In this document: positions 17,376-25,258 of the stretch, one piece after another
Position numbering within the stretch: position 1 is the first letter of the stretch
Layout: each line of letters begins with the position of its first letter
Assembly (NCBI GenBank): GCA_003279605.1
Contig: QCHF01000001.1
Location: 214,075 to 278,074, forward strand
Direction of reading: 5' to 3'
Origin: SAR86 cluster bacterium AG-390-O18
GTDB taxonomy: Bacteria; Pseudomonadota; Gammaproteobacteria; Magnimaribacterales; AG-339-G14
Length of the DNA stretch: 64,000 bases
Notes under the pieces: model-generated
The model's database searches: none
Told to the model about the DNA's origin: nothing
Seen by the model: only the letters and a program-made list of their open reading frames with translations
Translations under genes and position numbers: made by a program

Positions 17376-18305
17376 ATGAATAGAATAACTGAAATGTTGG
17401 GTTGCAAATATCCAATCATTCAATCCCCAATGGGCTGGATTGCAAGGAGTCAACTAGCTTCCGCTGTATCAAATGCTGGAGGATTTGGCATTATCGAAAC
17501 ATCATCTGGAGAAGTAGATCAGTGTAAAGATGAAATAAGAAAAATGGCTTCTCTTACGAATAGTCCATTTGGTGTAAATCTTCCAATTTTATTTCTTTCC
17601 GATGAAAGTATGTTGGAGGTAGTAATTGAAGAAAATGTTAAATTTGTTACCACCTCTGCAGGAGATCCAGCAAAATATATTCATAAGCTCAAGGAAGCAG
17701 ATATCAAAGTATTTCACGCAGTTCCAAGCCTAGCAGGAGCTTTAAAAGCAGTAGATGCAGGTGTAGATGGATTAGTTGTTGAAGGAACAGAAGGAGGGGG
17801 ATTTAAAAGTCCCGAAGAAGTAGGTTTGCATGTTTTGATTCAATCTATACGTAAGCATACTGATTTACCTATTGTAGCTGCTGGAGGAATTGTTGATGGA
17901 ATTGGTATGGCTGCTGCTCTTGCTGCAGGTGCAGATGGGATACAAATGGGAACAAGATTTGTTTCCTCTCTAGAAAGTCCAGTTCATGAAAACTTTAAAG
18001 GGGCAATCGTAAATGGCTCTGAACAAGGTACTTACATACTTAATAAGAAAGCAAAACCTTGTATAAGAGCATTAAAAACAGAATTAACAGATAAGATTTA
18101 TGAAGAAGGTTTAATGGATATGTCTGCTCTTAGCGGAATAAAAGATTTATATTTTGGAGGTGATATGAATGCGGCACCTGCTTTAGCTGGCCAGTCTATT
18201 GGCCTTATAAATGAAGTTTTACCAGTAGAACAAATAATAAAACAAACCATGCAAGAATTTAATTCTGTCTGTGATTCTTTGTCTAACTCTAAATTTGAAA
18301 TATGA
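17376..18305 (+). CDS. Nitronate monooxygenase-like flavoprotein
   Basis: A 309-residue TIM-barrel FMN protein of the NMO/2-nitropropane dioxygenase/FabK group: PIIQSPMGWIARSQLASAVSNAGG at the start (residues 13-36), VVEGTEGGGF near 134-143, and phosphate-binding AAGGIVDGIGMAAALAAGADG then MGTRF. The histidine of the GGH motif used by class I enzymes is Phe143 here, so the activity is uncertain. I set the start at ATG 17376, three bases after the GST stop with GGAG upstream; an upstream in-frame start at 17352 lies inside the GST gene. It ends in an ATGA overlap with the next dehalogenase gene, implying coupled translation. Confidence 0.8.
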   Translation: MNRITEMLGCKYPIIQSPMGWIARSQLASAVSNAGGFGIIETSSGEVDQCKDEIRKMASLTNSPFGVNLPILFLSDESMLEVVIEENVKFVTTSAGDPAKYIHKLKEADIKVFHAVPSLAGALKAVDAGVDGLVVEGTEGGGFKSPEEVGLHVLIQSIRKHTDLPIVAAGGIVDGIGMAAALAAGADGIQMGTRFVSSLESPVHENFKGAIVNGSEQGTYILNKKAKPCIRALKTELTDKIYEEGLMDMSALSGIKDLYFGGDMNAAPALAGQSIGLINEVLPVEQIIKQTMQEFNSVCDSLSNSKFEI

Positions 18306-19390
18306 AAATTTTAAGAACTCCGGATAGTGCCTTTAAGAATATAAAAAATTACCCTTTTGAGCCTCACTACACAACAATAAAAACTCATGATGGCTCAGAT
18401 TTAAGAATCCATCATATAGATGAAGGCCCAAGAGAAGGCCCAATTCTTCTAGCAATGCATGGTCAACCAGTTTGGAGTTATTTATATAGCAGAATGATTC
18501 CTTATCTTACAGATGCAGGAATAAGAGTTATTGCTCCTGATCTTCCAGGATATGGAAAATCTGATAAACCTGCTTCAAGAGAAGACTATTCGTACCAGAG
18601 ACAAGTTGATTGGATGACTGATTGGTTGAATGCTAATAATTTTAAAGATTTAACTTTTTTTGGCCAAGATTGGGGAGGATTAATAGGGTTGAGAGTTGTT
18701 ACTAATGAACCAGATAAATTTCTTAGAGTTGCTATGGGGAATACAGGTTTACCCTATAATCCAGATGCACCTCAAGAAGTTATAGATAAAGTAAAAGCTT
18801 TTAGAGAAAGCAGTATTAAGCTAACGCCTTTTTCTATGATGAAAGAAGTAAGAAAAATGGATGGAGCTAATTTAGCTGGAAATGAAAAGGAAAGTAGTCC
18901 TGCTTTAAAATTTATGTACTGGCAAAAATTCTGTTGGGATACTGAAGATTTGCCAATCGGTTTTCTAATGTCTGGTCAGATGGATAATAATTCTTCTCTT
19001 AAAATGATAATTTATTATCTCTTTACAAGATTAGGCTTAAGGAAATTTTTTCCTTTTAGAACTTATCTTGATAAAGCATACGAAGCTCCTTTTCCGAATT
19101 CATCATTTAAAATGGGGCCAAGAGCCATGCCAAGTCATGTTCCTACAATCCCAGATCAGTCTCTGAATTCAGTAAGAGAAGCCAGAGAAATTTTTAAAAA
19201 TTGGAATAAACCTTTTTTAAGTGTGTTTGCAGGAGATGATCCAGTAACTAATGGTGCTGAGAGGGATGTTTTAAATATGTGTCCGAATGCAAAAAGTGCG
19301 CCTCACATAGGAGGAGGGCACTTTTATCAATGGACAAGGCCCAAAGAACTATCTGAGTTATTAACTAATTTTATAAAAAAAGACCATTGA
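18302..19390 (+). CDS. Haloalkane dehalogenase-family protein (subfamily I type), cytoplasmic
   Basis: A 362-residue DhlA-like hydrolase without a signal peptide, so presumably cytoplasmic. It shows AMHGQPVWSYLYSRMIP, nucleophile Asp123 and Trp124 in FGQDWGG, catalytic acid Asp313 in AGDDPVTNG and His340 in GGGHFYQW, i.e. a complete triad. It is homologous to the exported enzyme 2 kb upstream, sharing an N-terminal (I/V)LRTPD..F.N.K.YPF motif. Coupled by ATGA overlap to the nitronate-monooxygenase-like gene. The natural substrate is unknown; family members may also act as epoxide or ester hydrolases, but the Asp nucleophile excludes a serine esterase. Confidence 0.83.
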   Translation: MKILRTPDSAFKNIKNYPFEPHYTTIKTHDGSDLRIHHIDEGPREGPILLAMHGQPVWSYLYSRMIPYLTDAGIRVIAPDLPGYGKSDKPASREDYSYQRQVDWMTDWLNANNFKDLTFFGQDWGGLIGLRVVTNEPDKFLRVAMGNTGLPYNPDAPQEVIDKVKAFRESSIKLTPFSMMKEVRKMDGANLAGNEKESSPALKFMYWQKFCWDTEDLPIGFLMSGQMDNNSSLKMIIYYLFTRLGLRKFFPFRTYLDKAYEAPFPNSSFKMGPRAMPSHVPTIPDQSLNSVREAREIFKNWNKPFLSVFAGDDPVTNGAERDVLNMCPNAKSAPHIGGGHFYQWTRPKELSELLTNFIKKDH

Positions 19391-19392
19391 TT

Positions 19393-19848
19393 ATGTTCTC
19401 TATGCTTTTTCCAAAGTCTGCAGATAATAATTTCTTAGGCTTTAAGTTAGTTTTTTACATATTTATTCCTTTTTTATTGTTAATGACATGGCGTTCTATA
19501 ATTCATATGTCTTTTGAGGAATTTGGATTACACGGTATCGCCAATGTCAAAGTATTAACTGGCAATCCAGACCCAATGCCACTTATATATGCTTTTTTTT
19601 CTGTTTGGGGCTTAATTCAACTAATCTTTTGTGCTTTTGCATGGGTAGTAATTATTAGATACAGATCATTAACACCTTTAATAATATTAGCTTTTTTAAT
19701 TGAATGGTCTGTAAGAGTATTTACTTCCAGTGCGGTTGTTAATAACCCGATTTATTCTGACGGCATAACGCCTGGAATGGTTTATGCACCTTATATAACT
19801 TTATTTTTATTTCTTCTTTTTGTTTTTTCTTTGATCAAAAGAAATTGA
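19393..19848 (+). CDS. Small four-helix membrane protein, unknown function
   Basis: A 151-residue protein with about four membrane spans (around 19-35, 67-90, 94-112 and 128-148) and a short loop with NPDPMPLIYAFF. I do not recognise a family. I prefer ATG 19393 to the in-frame TTG two codons earlier, which overlaps the dehalogenase stop. No good ribosome site is seen, fitting coupled translation from the upstream gene. Its position suggests membership in the TetR-controlled operon. Confidence 0.7.
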   Translation: MFSMLFPKSADNNFLGFKLVFYIFIPFLLLMTWRSIIHMSFEEFGLHGIANVKVLTGNPDPMPLIYAFFSVWGLIQLIFCAFAWVVIIRYRSLTPLIILAFLIEWSVRVFTSSAVVNNPIYSDGITPGMVYAPYITLFLFLLFVFSLIKRN

Positions 19849-19915
19849 CCTAATTTGATACAAAATTACCATTTTATCTCTTGTAATATTTATATAAATA
19901 TTTTGGGAGAAAATA

Positions 19916-20608
19916 ATGAAAAATATAAAAATATCTTTTTTAATTCTTTTAAGTTCAATATTTTCATTAAATCTTAGTGCTGTTCCAGAAGGAGCGTTTA
20001 CGACGCTTATGGTTCAAGCAAAAGATATTGATAAGTATGTTGATTTTTTAAAAGATAATGTAGATTTTGATAACTTTGGTTCTGAACAGGTTGGTTATTG
20101 CAAAACTAGGACAGGACAGAGCTACGAAGGACAAATGTTCATCTTCAATGCTTTTACTAGTGTTGAGAAAGCCATTGGTTTTATTGAGACATATGATCCA
20201 GCAAGTGCTAATTTTGATCTTAAACAACTAAGAACTATCAAATATTCCTCAGCTTTTAAACCTCTTAAGGACTTTGAAGCAAGAGATGGTTATCACAGAC
20301 TTTGGAGAGTCAAGCTTAATGACTGGCAGGCTTTTTCAAAGTCAATGACAAAACTTCAAAAAGAACTTGATGCAACAGGTCACAATATGATGATTGGCGT
20401 ATTTGCTCAACTTGGTGGTGGATTTGCTGAAACCGGAATGTTTCATTTAAGAACTATTACTGAAACAGCAGCTGAAACTGGAAAAATCATTGATGAATAT
20501 TTCAGAGGAGCAGATTGGGCTGCTACTTGGGATGATGCCCAGCAATACATAGTTGAAGAAGTTGAAGAAACTTTTGAGTATTGTGAAACCATTTATACAA
20601 GAAATTAG
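19916..20608 (+). CDS. Exported protein of unknown function (two-unit alpha/beta-barrel-like)
   Basis: A 230-residue protein with a clear signal peptide (residues 1-22, ending LNLSA). The mature part reads as two successive alpha+beta units, each beginning with a strand (FTTLMVQAK; HRLWRVKL) followed by a helix, in the manner of dimeric ferredoxin-like barrels (EthD or ABM type). That fold is inferred by eye only. Cysteines occur at GYCKTR and near the end in FEYCETIY. Preceded by GGGAG and followed after 9 bases by another exported protein of similar build. Confidence 0.72.
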   Translation: MKNIKISFLILLSSIFSLNLSAVPEGAFTTLMVQAKDIDKYVDFLKDNVDFDNFGSEQVGYCKTRTGQSYEGQMFIFNAFTSVEKAIGFIETYDPASANFDLKQLRTIKYSSAFKPLKDFEARDGYHRLWRVKLNDWQAFSKSMTKLQKELDATGHNMMIGVFAQLGGGFAETGMFHLRTITETAAETGKIIDEYFRGADWAATWDDAQQYIVEEVEETFEYCETIYTRN

Positions 20609-20617
20609 AGGCAAGTT

Positions 20618-21349
20618 ATGAAAAACAAAATAATTTATTTAATTCTTTCCGGATTATTGTCTTTTAATTTATTTTCAGATGAGAACACCTTACGACCTGG
20701 TAGTGGTGTTTATGAGTTTCACTTTTTCAACGTAACTAATCCAGCAGGGTTTGTAGATGCTATCGAGGCCTTTGATTCTTCATCATGTGCAGCAAAGTGG
20801 AGAAATGAATCTGGAGCAAATGTAGGCCTATATTCTCGAATGGGTGGAGGACATTCTCATATAATTCTTGTTGCCTATGAAGATTATGACAAAATGCAAT
20901 TAGGTCAAAATATTTTTGCTTCTTGCACAGCTTCTTCAGAAATGAATGTAGCCTTTGCTAAAACTTCAGTAAGTGAAGATTACTATAATTATGTTACTGA
21001 GTTAGTTTTAGAGGCTGGAGATTGGAGATTGAATACAGTTTTTTCTAACATTGAAGTCAAGGTAAAAACTGGAAGTCAGGCATCTTATCTTGAAGCATAC
21101 AAACAACTTACAGATTCTACTGCAGATTCTTTTGGTTCGTATGGTATTAACAGAGTAGTTTATGGCAACAAATACGTATCTCATATGTTGTATAACGGAT
21201 CTAATTCTATTCAAGAACTAAATGGTGCTCTGGATGAAGTATACGCTTCAAATGAATTCAAATCTTTCAATAGAAAGGTTGGAAACATCAGAAAGTTGAT
21301 AAACTCAACACTTGCTCAATTGGTTAAAGCATATCCAGCTGAAAGATAG
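20618..21349 (+). CDS. Exported protein of unknown function, companion of the preceding gene
   Basis: A 243-residue protein with a signal peptide (residues 1-20, ending FNLFS). As in the upstream protein, the mature part seems to consist of two similar alpha+beta units: strands YEFHFFNV and NIEVKVK, each followed by a helix and later a glycine-rich or hydrophobic strand (GGGHSHIILVAYE; VSHMLYNG). Two cysteines (SSCAAK, ASCTAS) lie in the first unit. Function unknown. It is the last gene before a strong hairpin terminator, so it probably closes the operon that starts at 15143. Confidence 0.72.
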   Translation: MKNKIIYLILSGLLSFNLFSDENTLRPGSGVYEFHFFNVTNPAGFVDAIEAFDSSSCAAKWRNESGANVGLYSRMGGGHSHIILVAYEDYDKMQLGQNIFASCTASSEMNVAFAKTSVSEDYYNYVTELVLEAGDWRLNTVFSNIEVKVKTGSQASYLEAYKQLTDSTADSFGSYGINRVVYGNKYVSHMLYNGSNSIQELNGALDEVYASNEFKSFNRKVGNIRKLINSTLAQLVKAYPAER

Positions 21350-21356
21350 TTGATCT

Positions 21357-21384
21357 ATAAGCCGCTCATAAACGAGCGGCTTAT
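21357..21384. terminator. Strong hairpin terminator between convergent genes
   Basis: Perfect 11-base stem ATAAGCCGCTC / GAGCGGCTTAT with a 6-base loop, followed by TTTTCTG on the plus strand. It begins 8 bases after the stop of the last exported-protein gene and lies 17 bases from the 3' end of the convergent Anbu gene, so it can serve both. It is the most GC-rich short palindrome noticed in the window. Confidence 0.85.
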
Positions 21385-21400
21385 TTTCTGAAAAAAAATT

Positions 21401-22138
21401 TTAACTATTATTTTCCCAGTGAAATTTTGGTAGTTTTTTAACTCCCTTGTCTATTTGTTTAGCCCAAATATCAGATAATTCTTTAAAGAAAGGGGAATCT
21501 AGTTTTAATTGCTCTTGAAAATTTAGGTTTATTTGATTTTTTTTAAAGACAATTAAATCAATTGGAGGCCCAACTGTTAAGTCTGACCTCATTGTCGAAT
21601 CAAGAGATAGAAGAGCAACTCTAGCTGCATCTCCTATGGATATGTCAGGATGAATCATCCTATCTAAAATAGGCTTTCCATATTTAGTTTCTCCAATTTG
21701 CATATAAGGTTGCTCATCTGACATATATATATGATTTCCTTCTGGATAAACCAGCATTAAATTAGGCTCTTGACCTTTAATTTGTCCTCCTACAATGAAA
21801 TGAGAACCTAAAATGATACTATTTTGAGATGGATTTTCATTAGCTACTGACTGATATTCAACATTCAACTCTCCTACATAAGCAGCTACATCATCTAAAT
21901 CTTCACAGGTATTTAAACTCCTTGATACATCTTCTGATGTTAAATCTTTCTCTATCCGATGATAAACAGCTTGTGAAGTTGCAAGATTTCCAGAAGTTAA
22001 GATAACAAAAGCTCTATCACCAACATTAAAAGTAAACATTTTTGAATAAGTACTGACATTATCTAAACCAGCATTAGTTCTGGAGTCAGAAGCGAAGACT
22101 AATCCTTCTTCTATTTTGATTGCTACACAATAGGTCAT
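21401..22138 (-). CDS. Anbu-type proteasome-like peptidase
   Basis: Bacterial proteasome homologue of the Anbu (BPH) family, an Ntn-hydrolase related to HslV. The 245 residues begin MTYCVAIKIEEGLVFASDSR, where Thr2 becomes the N-terminal nucleophile after removal of Met. Later blocks TSGNLATSQAV and ISIGDAARVALLSLDSTMRS are typical. In other bacteria Anbu genes sit beside circularly permuted ATP-grasp, Alpha-E and transglutaminase genes (the peptide-amidoligase context of Iyer and colleagues). The first two are here on the opposite strand, starting 35 bases away; the transglutaminase is not. Substrate unknown. Confidence 0.88.
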   Translation of the reverse strand: MTYCVAIKIEEGLVFASDSRTNAGLDNVSTYSKMFTFNVGDRAFVILTSGNLATSQAVYHRIEKDLTSEDVSRSLNTCEDLDDVAAYVGELNVEYQSVANENPSQNSIILGSHFIVGGQIKGQEPNLMLVYPEGNHIYMSDEQPYMQIGETKYGKPILDRMIHPDISIGDAARVALLSLDSTMRSDLTVGPPIDLIVFKKNQINLNFQEQLKLDSPFFKELSDIWAKQIDKGVKKLPKFHWENNS

Positions 22139-22173
22139 CTTGGGCTATAAATTGGACCTCAATAATATTATAG

Positions 22174-23655
22174 ATGAATGTTATATTGAGTTTTGTTAAA
22201 TATACAAATAACAATATGAAATTAAAGTGGTCGAATTATGAATTGGCTAAGTCTTTTGACGAATATATAAATTCTGAAAATAAAGTACGAGCTCATATCA
22301 GAAAAATTGGTAACTTTTTTGAATCCTTATCTCTAACAGAGCTTCAAGAACTTAATAGTTCTGCCGAATCCGCAATCAAATCTCTCGGTATTAATTTTCG
22401 TGTTTATTCTGATACAGGCTCAGAGGAAAGGAGTTGGCCTTTGGATTTTATTCCCAGAATTATCAAAAAAAAGGAATGGGAAGAAGTAAGTAAAGGACTT
22501 ATTCAAAGAACAAAGGCATTAAATTTGTTCATAGAAGATTGCTACAACGAACAAAAGTTCTTAAAACAAAGTTCAATGAATGAAGATCTTATACTTAAAT
22601 CAAAAGCATATTTTTCTTTTTGTAAAAACGTAAAGTTACCTAATTCAGCTTGGTCTCATATTTGCGGTTCGGATTTGATAAAAGATATAAAGGGTAATTT
22701 TCACGTCCTAGAAGATAATTTAAGAATACCCTCAGGGGTTTCATATATGCTTGAAAATAGATATGTTATGAAAAGAGTTTTTCCTGATCTTTTTTCTCAT
22801 TACGGAGTATCTAGAATTGATGAATATCCTCTTCGTTTGTATGAAACGCTTTTAGATTCATGCTTTGGAAAAACTAAGTCCCCAGAAATAGTTTTACTTA
22901 CTCCTGGAATTTATAACTCAGCTTATTATGAACATTCTTATCTGGCTCAACAGATGGGAATAGATTTAGTAGAGGGAAGGGATCTGATTGTAAAAAATGG
23001 ATTTGTTTACAAAAAAACAATAGAAGGCTTATCAAAAATTGATGTGATCTACCGAAGGGTAGACGATGCTTTTTTAGATCCTGAAGTTGGAAATCCAAAA
23101 AGCGTTCTTGGAGTCAAGGGATTAATCAAATGTTGGAAAAATAAAACAGTATCTATCGTTAATGCGCCTGGATGTGGTATCGCGGACGATAAAGCAGTGT
23201 ATAGATACGTTCCAGAAATGATCAACTTTTATTTGGATGAGGAATGCATTCTTCCCAATATTAAAACTTATCTTATGAGTAATAAGAAAGATAGAAATTA
23301 TGTTTTTCAGAATATTAAAAAAATGGTCATAAAGCCTGTCGCTGAAGCAGGAGGTTATGGAATAGTTATTGGTAAAACCTTAAACAATGAAACAGAAGAA
23401 GAGATTAAAAAAAAGGTTTTAGGAAATACAAAAAATTATGTCGCTCAACCATTAATTGATCTATCCACAACACCAACTTTTAGTAGAAATGAAATTTCTC
23501 CACGTCACTTAGATTTAAGACCCTTCATCCTTTCAGGAAAAAAAACTTACGTAACAGTGGGCGGATTAACCAGAGTAGCATTAAAAAAAGGATCAACTGT
23601 CGTTAATTCTTCCCAAGGAGGAGGCAGCAAAGATACTTGGATAGTTGAAACATAA
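22174..23655 (+). CDS. Circularly permuted ATP-grasp family protein
   Basis: Predicted peptide-bond-forming ligase (493 residues from the first ATG; a second in-frame ATG at 22216 would give 479, and neither has a clear ribosome site). Blocks seen: PRIIKKKEWEEVSKGLIQR near 89-107, ENRYVMKRVFPDLF, GRDLIVKNGFVYKK, VIYRRVDDAFLDPE, VKPVAEAGGYG-like IKPVAEAGGYGIVIG (ATP-binding loop) and LDLRPFILSG near the C-terminus. It overlaps the Alpha-E gene by one base (TAATG). The family is thought to make or attach peptide tags; that role is inferred from genome context, not shown here. Confidence 0.87.
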   Translation: MNVILSFVKYTNNNMKLKWSNYELAKSFDEYINSENKVRAHIRKIGNFFESLSLTELQELNSSAESAIKSLGINFRVYSDTGSEERSWPLDFIPRIIKKKEWEEVSKGLIQRTKALNLFIEDCYNEQKFLKQSSMNEDLILKSKAYFSFCKNVKLPNSAWSHICGSDLIKDIKGNFHVLEDNLRIPSGVSYMLENRYVMKRVFPDLFSHYGVSRIDEYPLRLYETLLDSCFGKTKSPEIVLLTPGIYNSAYYEHSYLAQQMGIDLVEGRDLIVKNGFVYKKTIEGLSKIDVIYRRVDDAFLDPEVGNPKSVLGVKGLIKCWKNKTVSIVNAPGCGIADDKAVYRYVPEMINFYLDEECILPNIKTYLMSNKKDRNYVFQNIKKMVIKPVAEAGGYGIVIGKTLNNETEEEIKKKVLGNTKNYVAQPLIDLSTTPTFSRNEISPRHLDLRPFILSGKKTYVTVGGLTRVALKKGSTVVNSSQGGGSKDTWIVET

Positions 23656-24566
23656 TGTTAAGTAGAAGTGCCAAACATCTTTACTGGTTAGCTAGATATA
23701 TTGAACGAACTGAAAATATAGCTAGGATGATAGACGTTAATTTAGAATTAATTCTAGATTACCCCGTAGATCATTCACTCAACTGGAAACCATTAATCGA
23801 TACTCTAGATGCAAATCAATACTATGAAAATAAATACAAGAAATATAACGAAGATAATGTTTTAAATTTTCTTTTTGAAGGAAATAATAATACTAGCTCA
23901 TTAAAAAATTGTCTGGACATGGCTAAATATAATATTGAAACCGTTAGGGATGATTTACCAAAATCTGCAAGCATCAGTTTGAACCATCTTCATGATCATA
24001 TCTTCAATGTAACTTATTTAAAGATCCACAAAAGAAAAAGGTTACCTTACATAACAAATATAGTAGATCTTACCCAAGAATTTTTTAGTTCTATAAATGA
24101 TAATCTTTCGAGGGGATATGAATTTGAATTTATAAGATTAGGTAGATTTTTAGAGAGAATTGATATGATATCGAGAATCATAGATTGTCTATGTATTACG
24201 AAAAGCGATAAAAAGACCTATGATTTTTCTACAATGGAGTGGATAAGTTTGTTATCAATTTTGTCTGCTCAAGACGCATTTAGGAAGGTCTCGAAAGGAG
24301 AGGTTGATAGAGAAGAAGTAATAAATTTTCTCTTACAAGATGATAGTTTTCCTAGATCAATAACAAGATGCCTTTCAGTATTAAGACTTTGTTTAGACAA
24401 CCTCCCTAAAAATGAAAAGATAATCCTTAAGTTAAGAACATTAAGACTAAGATTTGATACAGCCTCATTTGAAAACTTTGATGATAATAAATTACATACA
24501 TTCCTAGATAGGTGTCAAAAGGATCTTATTTCAATAGATAAGCTAGTAGAAAAAACATATTTTTAA
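23655..24566 (+). CDS. Alpha-E domain protein
   Basis: A 303-residue, almost entirely helical protein of the Alpha-E family. The N-terminus MLSRSAKHLYWLARYIERTE and the later FEFIRLGRFLERIDMISRI are the paired conserved helices with the Glu and Arg residues that name the family. It always accompanies circularly permuted ATP-grasp ligases, here translationally coupled by a one-base overlap, and may be a partner or second catalytic component. No biochemical function is established to my knowledge. Confidence 0.87.
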   Translation: MLSRSAKHLYWLARYIERTENIARMIDVNLELILDYPVDHSLNWKPLIDTLDANQYYENKYKKYNEDNVLNFLFEGNNNTSSLKNCLDMAKYNIETVRDDLPKSASISLNHLHDHIFNVTYLKIHKRKRLPYITNIVDLTQEFFSSINDNLSRGYEFEFIRLGRFLERIDMISRIIDCLCITKSDKKTYDFSTMEWISLLSILSAQDAFRKVSKGEVDREEVINFLLQDDSFPRSITRCLSVLRLCLDNLPKNEKIILKLRTLRLRFDTASFENFDDNKLHTFLDRCQKDLISIDKLVEKTYF

Positions 24567-24639
24567 TCATTTTATGGATAGGGAAGGCCCTTAAGCTTAA
24601 TAAATATCGTATATTAATGTTCGTATAATATATATTATG

Positions 24640-25191
24640 TTAAATTAAATAAAGGACAAAGGCATACGTATTAATAACAAAAACACCCAAGATAGCTTGA
24701 AGATTTCTGTCTATTTCATATTTTTTTCCTAAAATTTTAATAAAAACTGGTGGTACTCCATTAATATCATTGAGTTCTCCATCAAATAGTTTTAAGCCGA
24801 TGGCTGTTGCCAAAAAAGAAAAAATCCATAGATAGTTCAACAATATAACAATCAAATGCATTAATGGAGAATAGAAAAACCACATCAAAACAAGTGATAA
24901 TAATGCATTGATTATCATTGCGTTTACTTGCCAAACTAAGTGAAAACGAGCATGCCCAGTCCAAAGAGGATTTGTAGCATGAGATTCATTAAAATCTATT
25001 AAGGGAGTAATCGTTCCAAATCCTATGCAGATTAGTGTTAATAAGATCTTCGATATAAATAAGATTTCAAATTCTGTAAACAAAATTGCATAAACAGACC
25101 AAATTAAAGATAAACCTATTAAAATTCCAAAATATTCCTGAGCTTTTAACGCAAAATTGAAAGCCTTACTTCTTTGATTTGGATCAAACAT
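24640..25191 (-). CDS. Five-helix membrane protein, unknown function
   Basis: A 183-residue protein with about five membrane spans and the conserved-looking hydrophilic segment HATNPLWTGHARFHLVWQV, rich in His, Trp and Arg, between spans 2 and 3. That segment recalls a family of small bacterial membrane proteins that I cannot name with certainty. It is divergent from the LinB-like dehalogenase gene (67 bases apart), so the two may share regulation. The 73 bases between it and the convergent Alpha-E gene are AT-rich and show no convincing terminator. Confidence 0.7.
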   Translation of the reverse strand: MFDPNQRSKAFNFALKAQEYFGILIGLSLIWSVYAILFTEFEILFISKILLTLICIGFGTITPLIDFNESHATNPLWTGHARFHLVWQVNAMIINALLSLVLMWFFYSPLMHLIVILLNYLWIFSFLATAIGLKLFDGELNDINGVPPVFIKILGKKYEIDRNLQAILGVFVINTYAFVLYLI

Positions 25192-25258
25192 TTACTCTTT
25201 AAAATTTTTATTTCATTAATAATATATAATTTAATTATCTTATAAGGAGAAAAGAATA

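Noticed and set aside
24567-24639. AT-rich stretch with palindromic bits between the Alpha-E gene and the convergent membrane-protein gene
   Set aside because: Small self-complementary runs such as TTAAGCTTAA are expected in such AT-rich DNA; no stem with a T-run was found.
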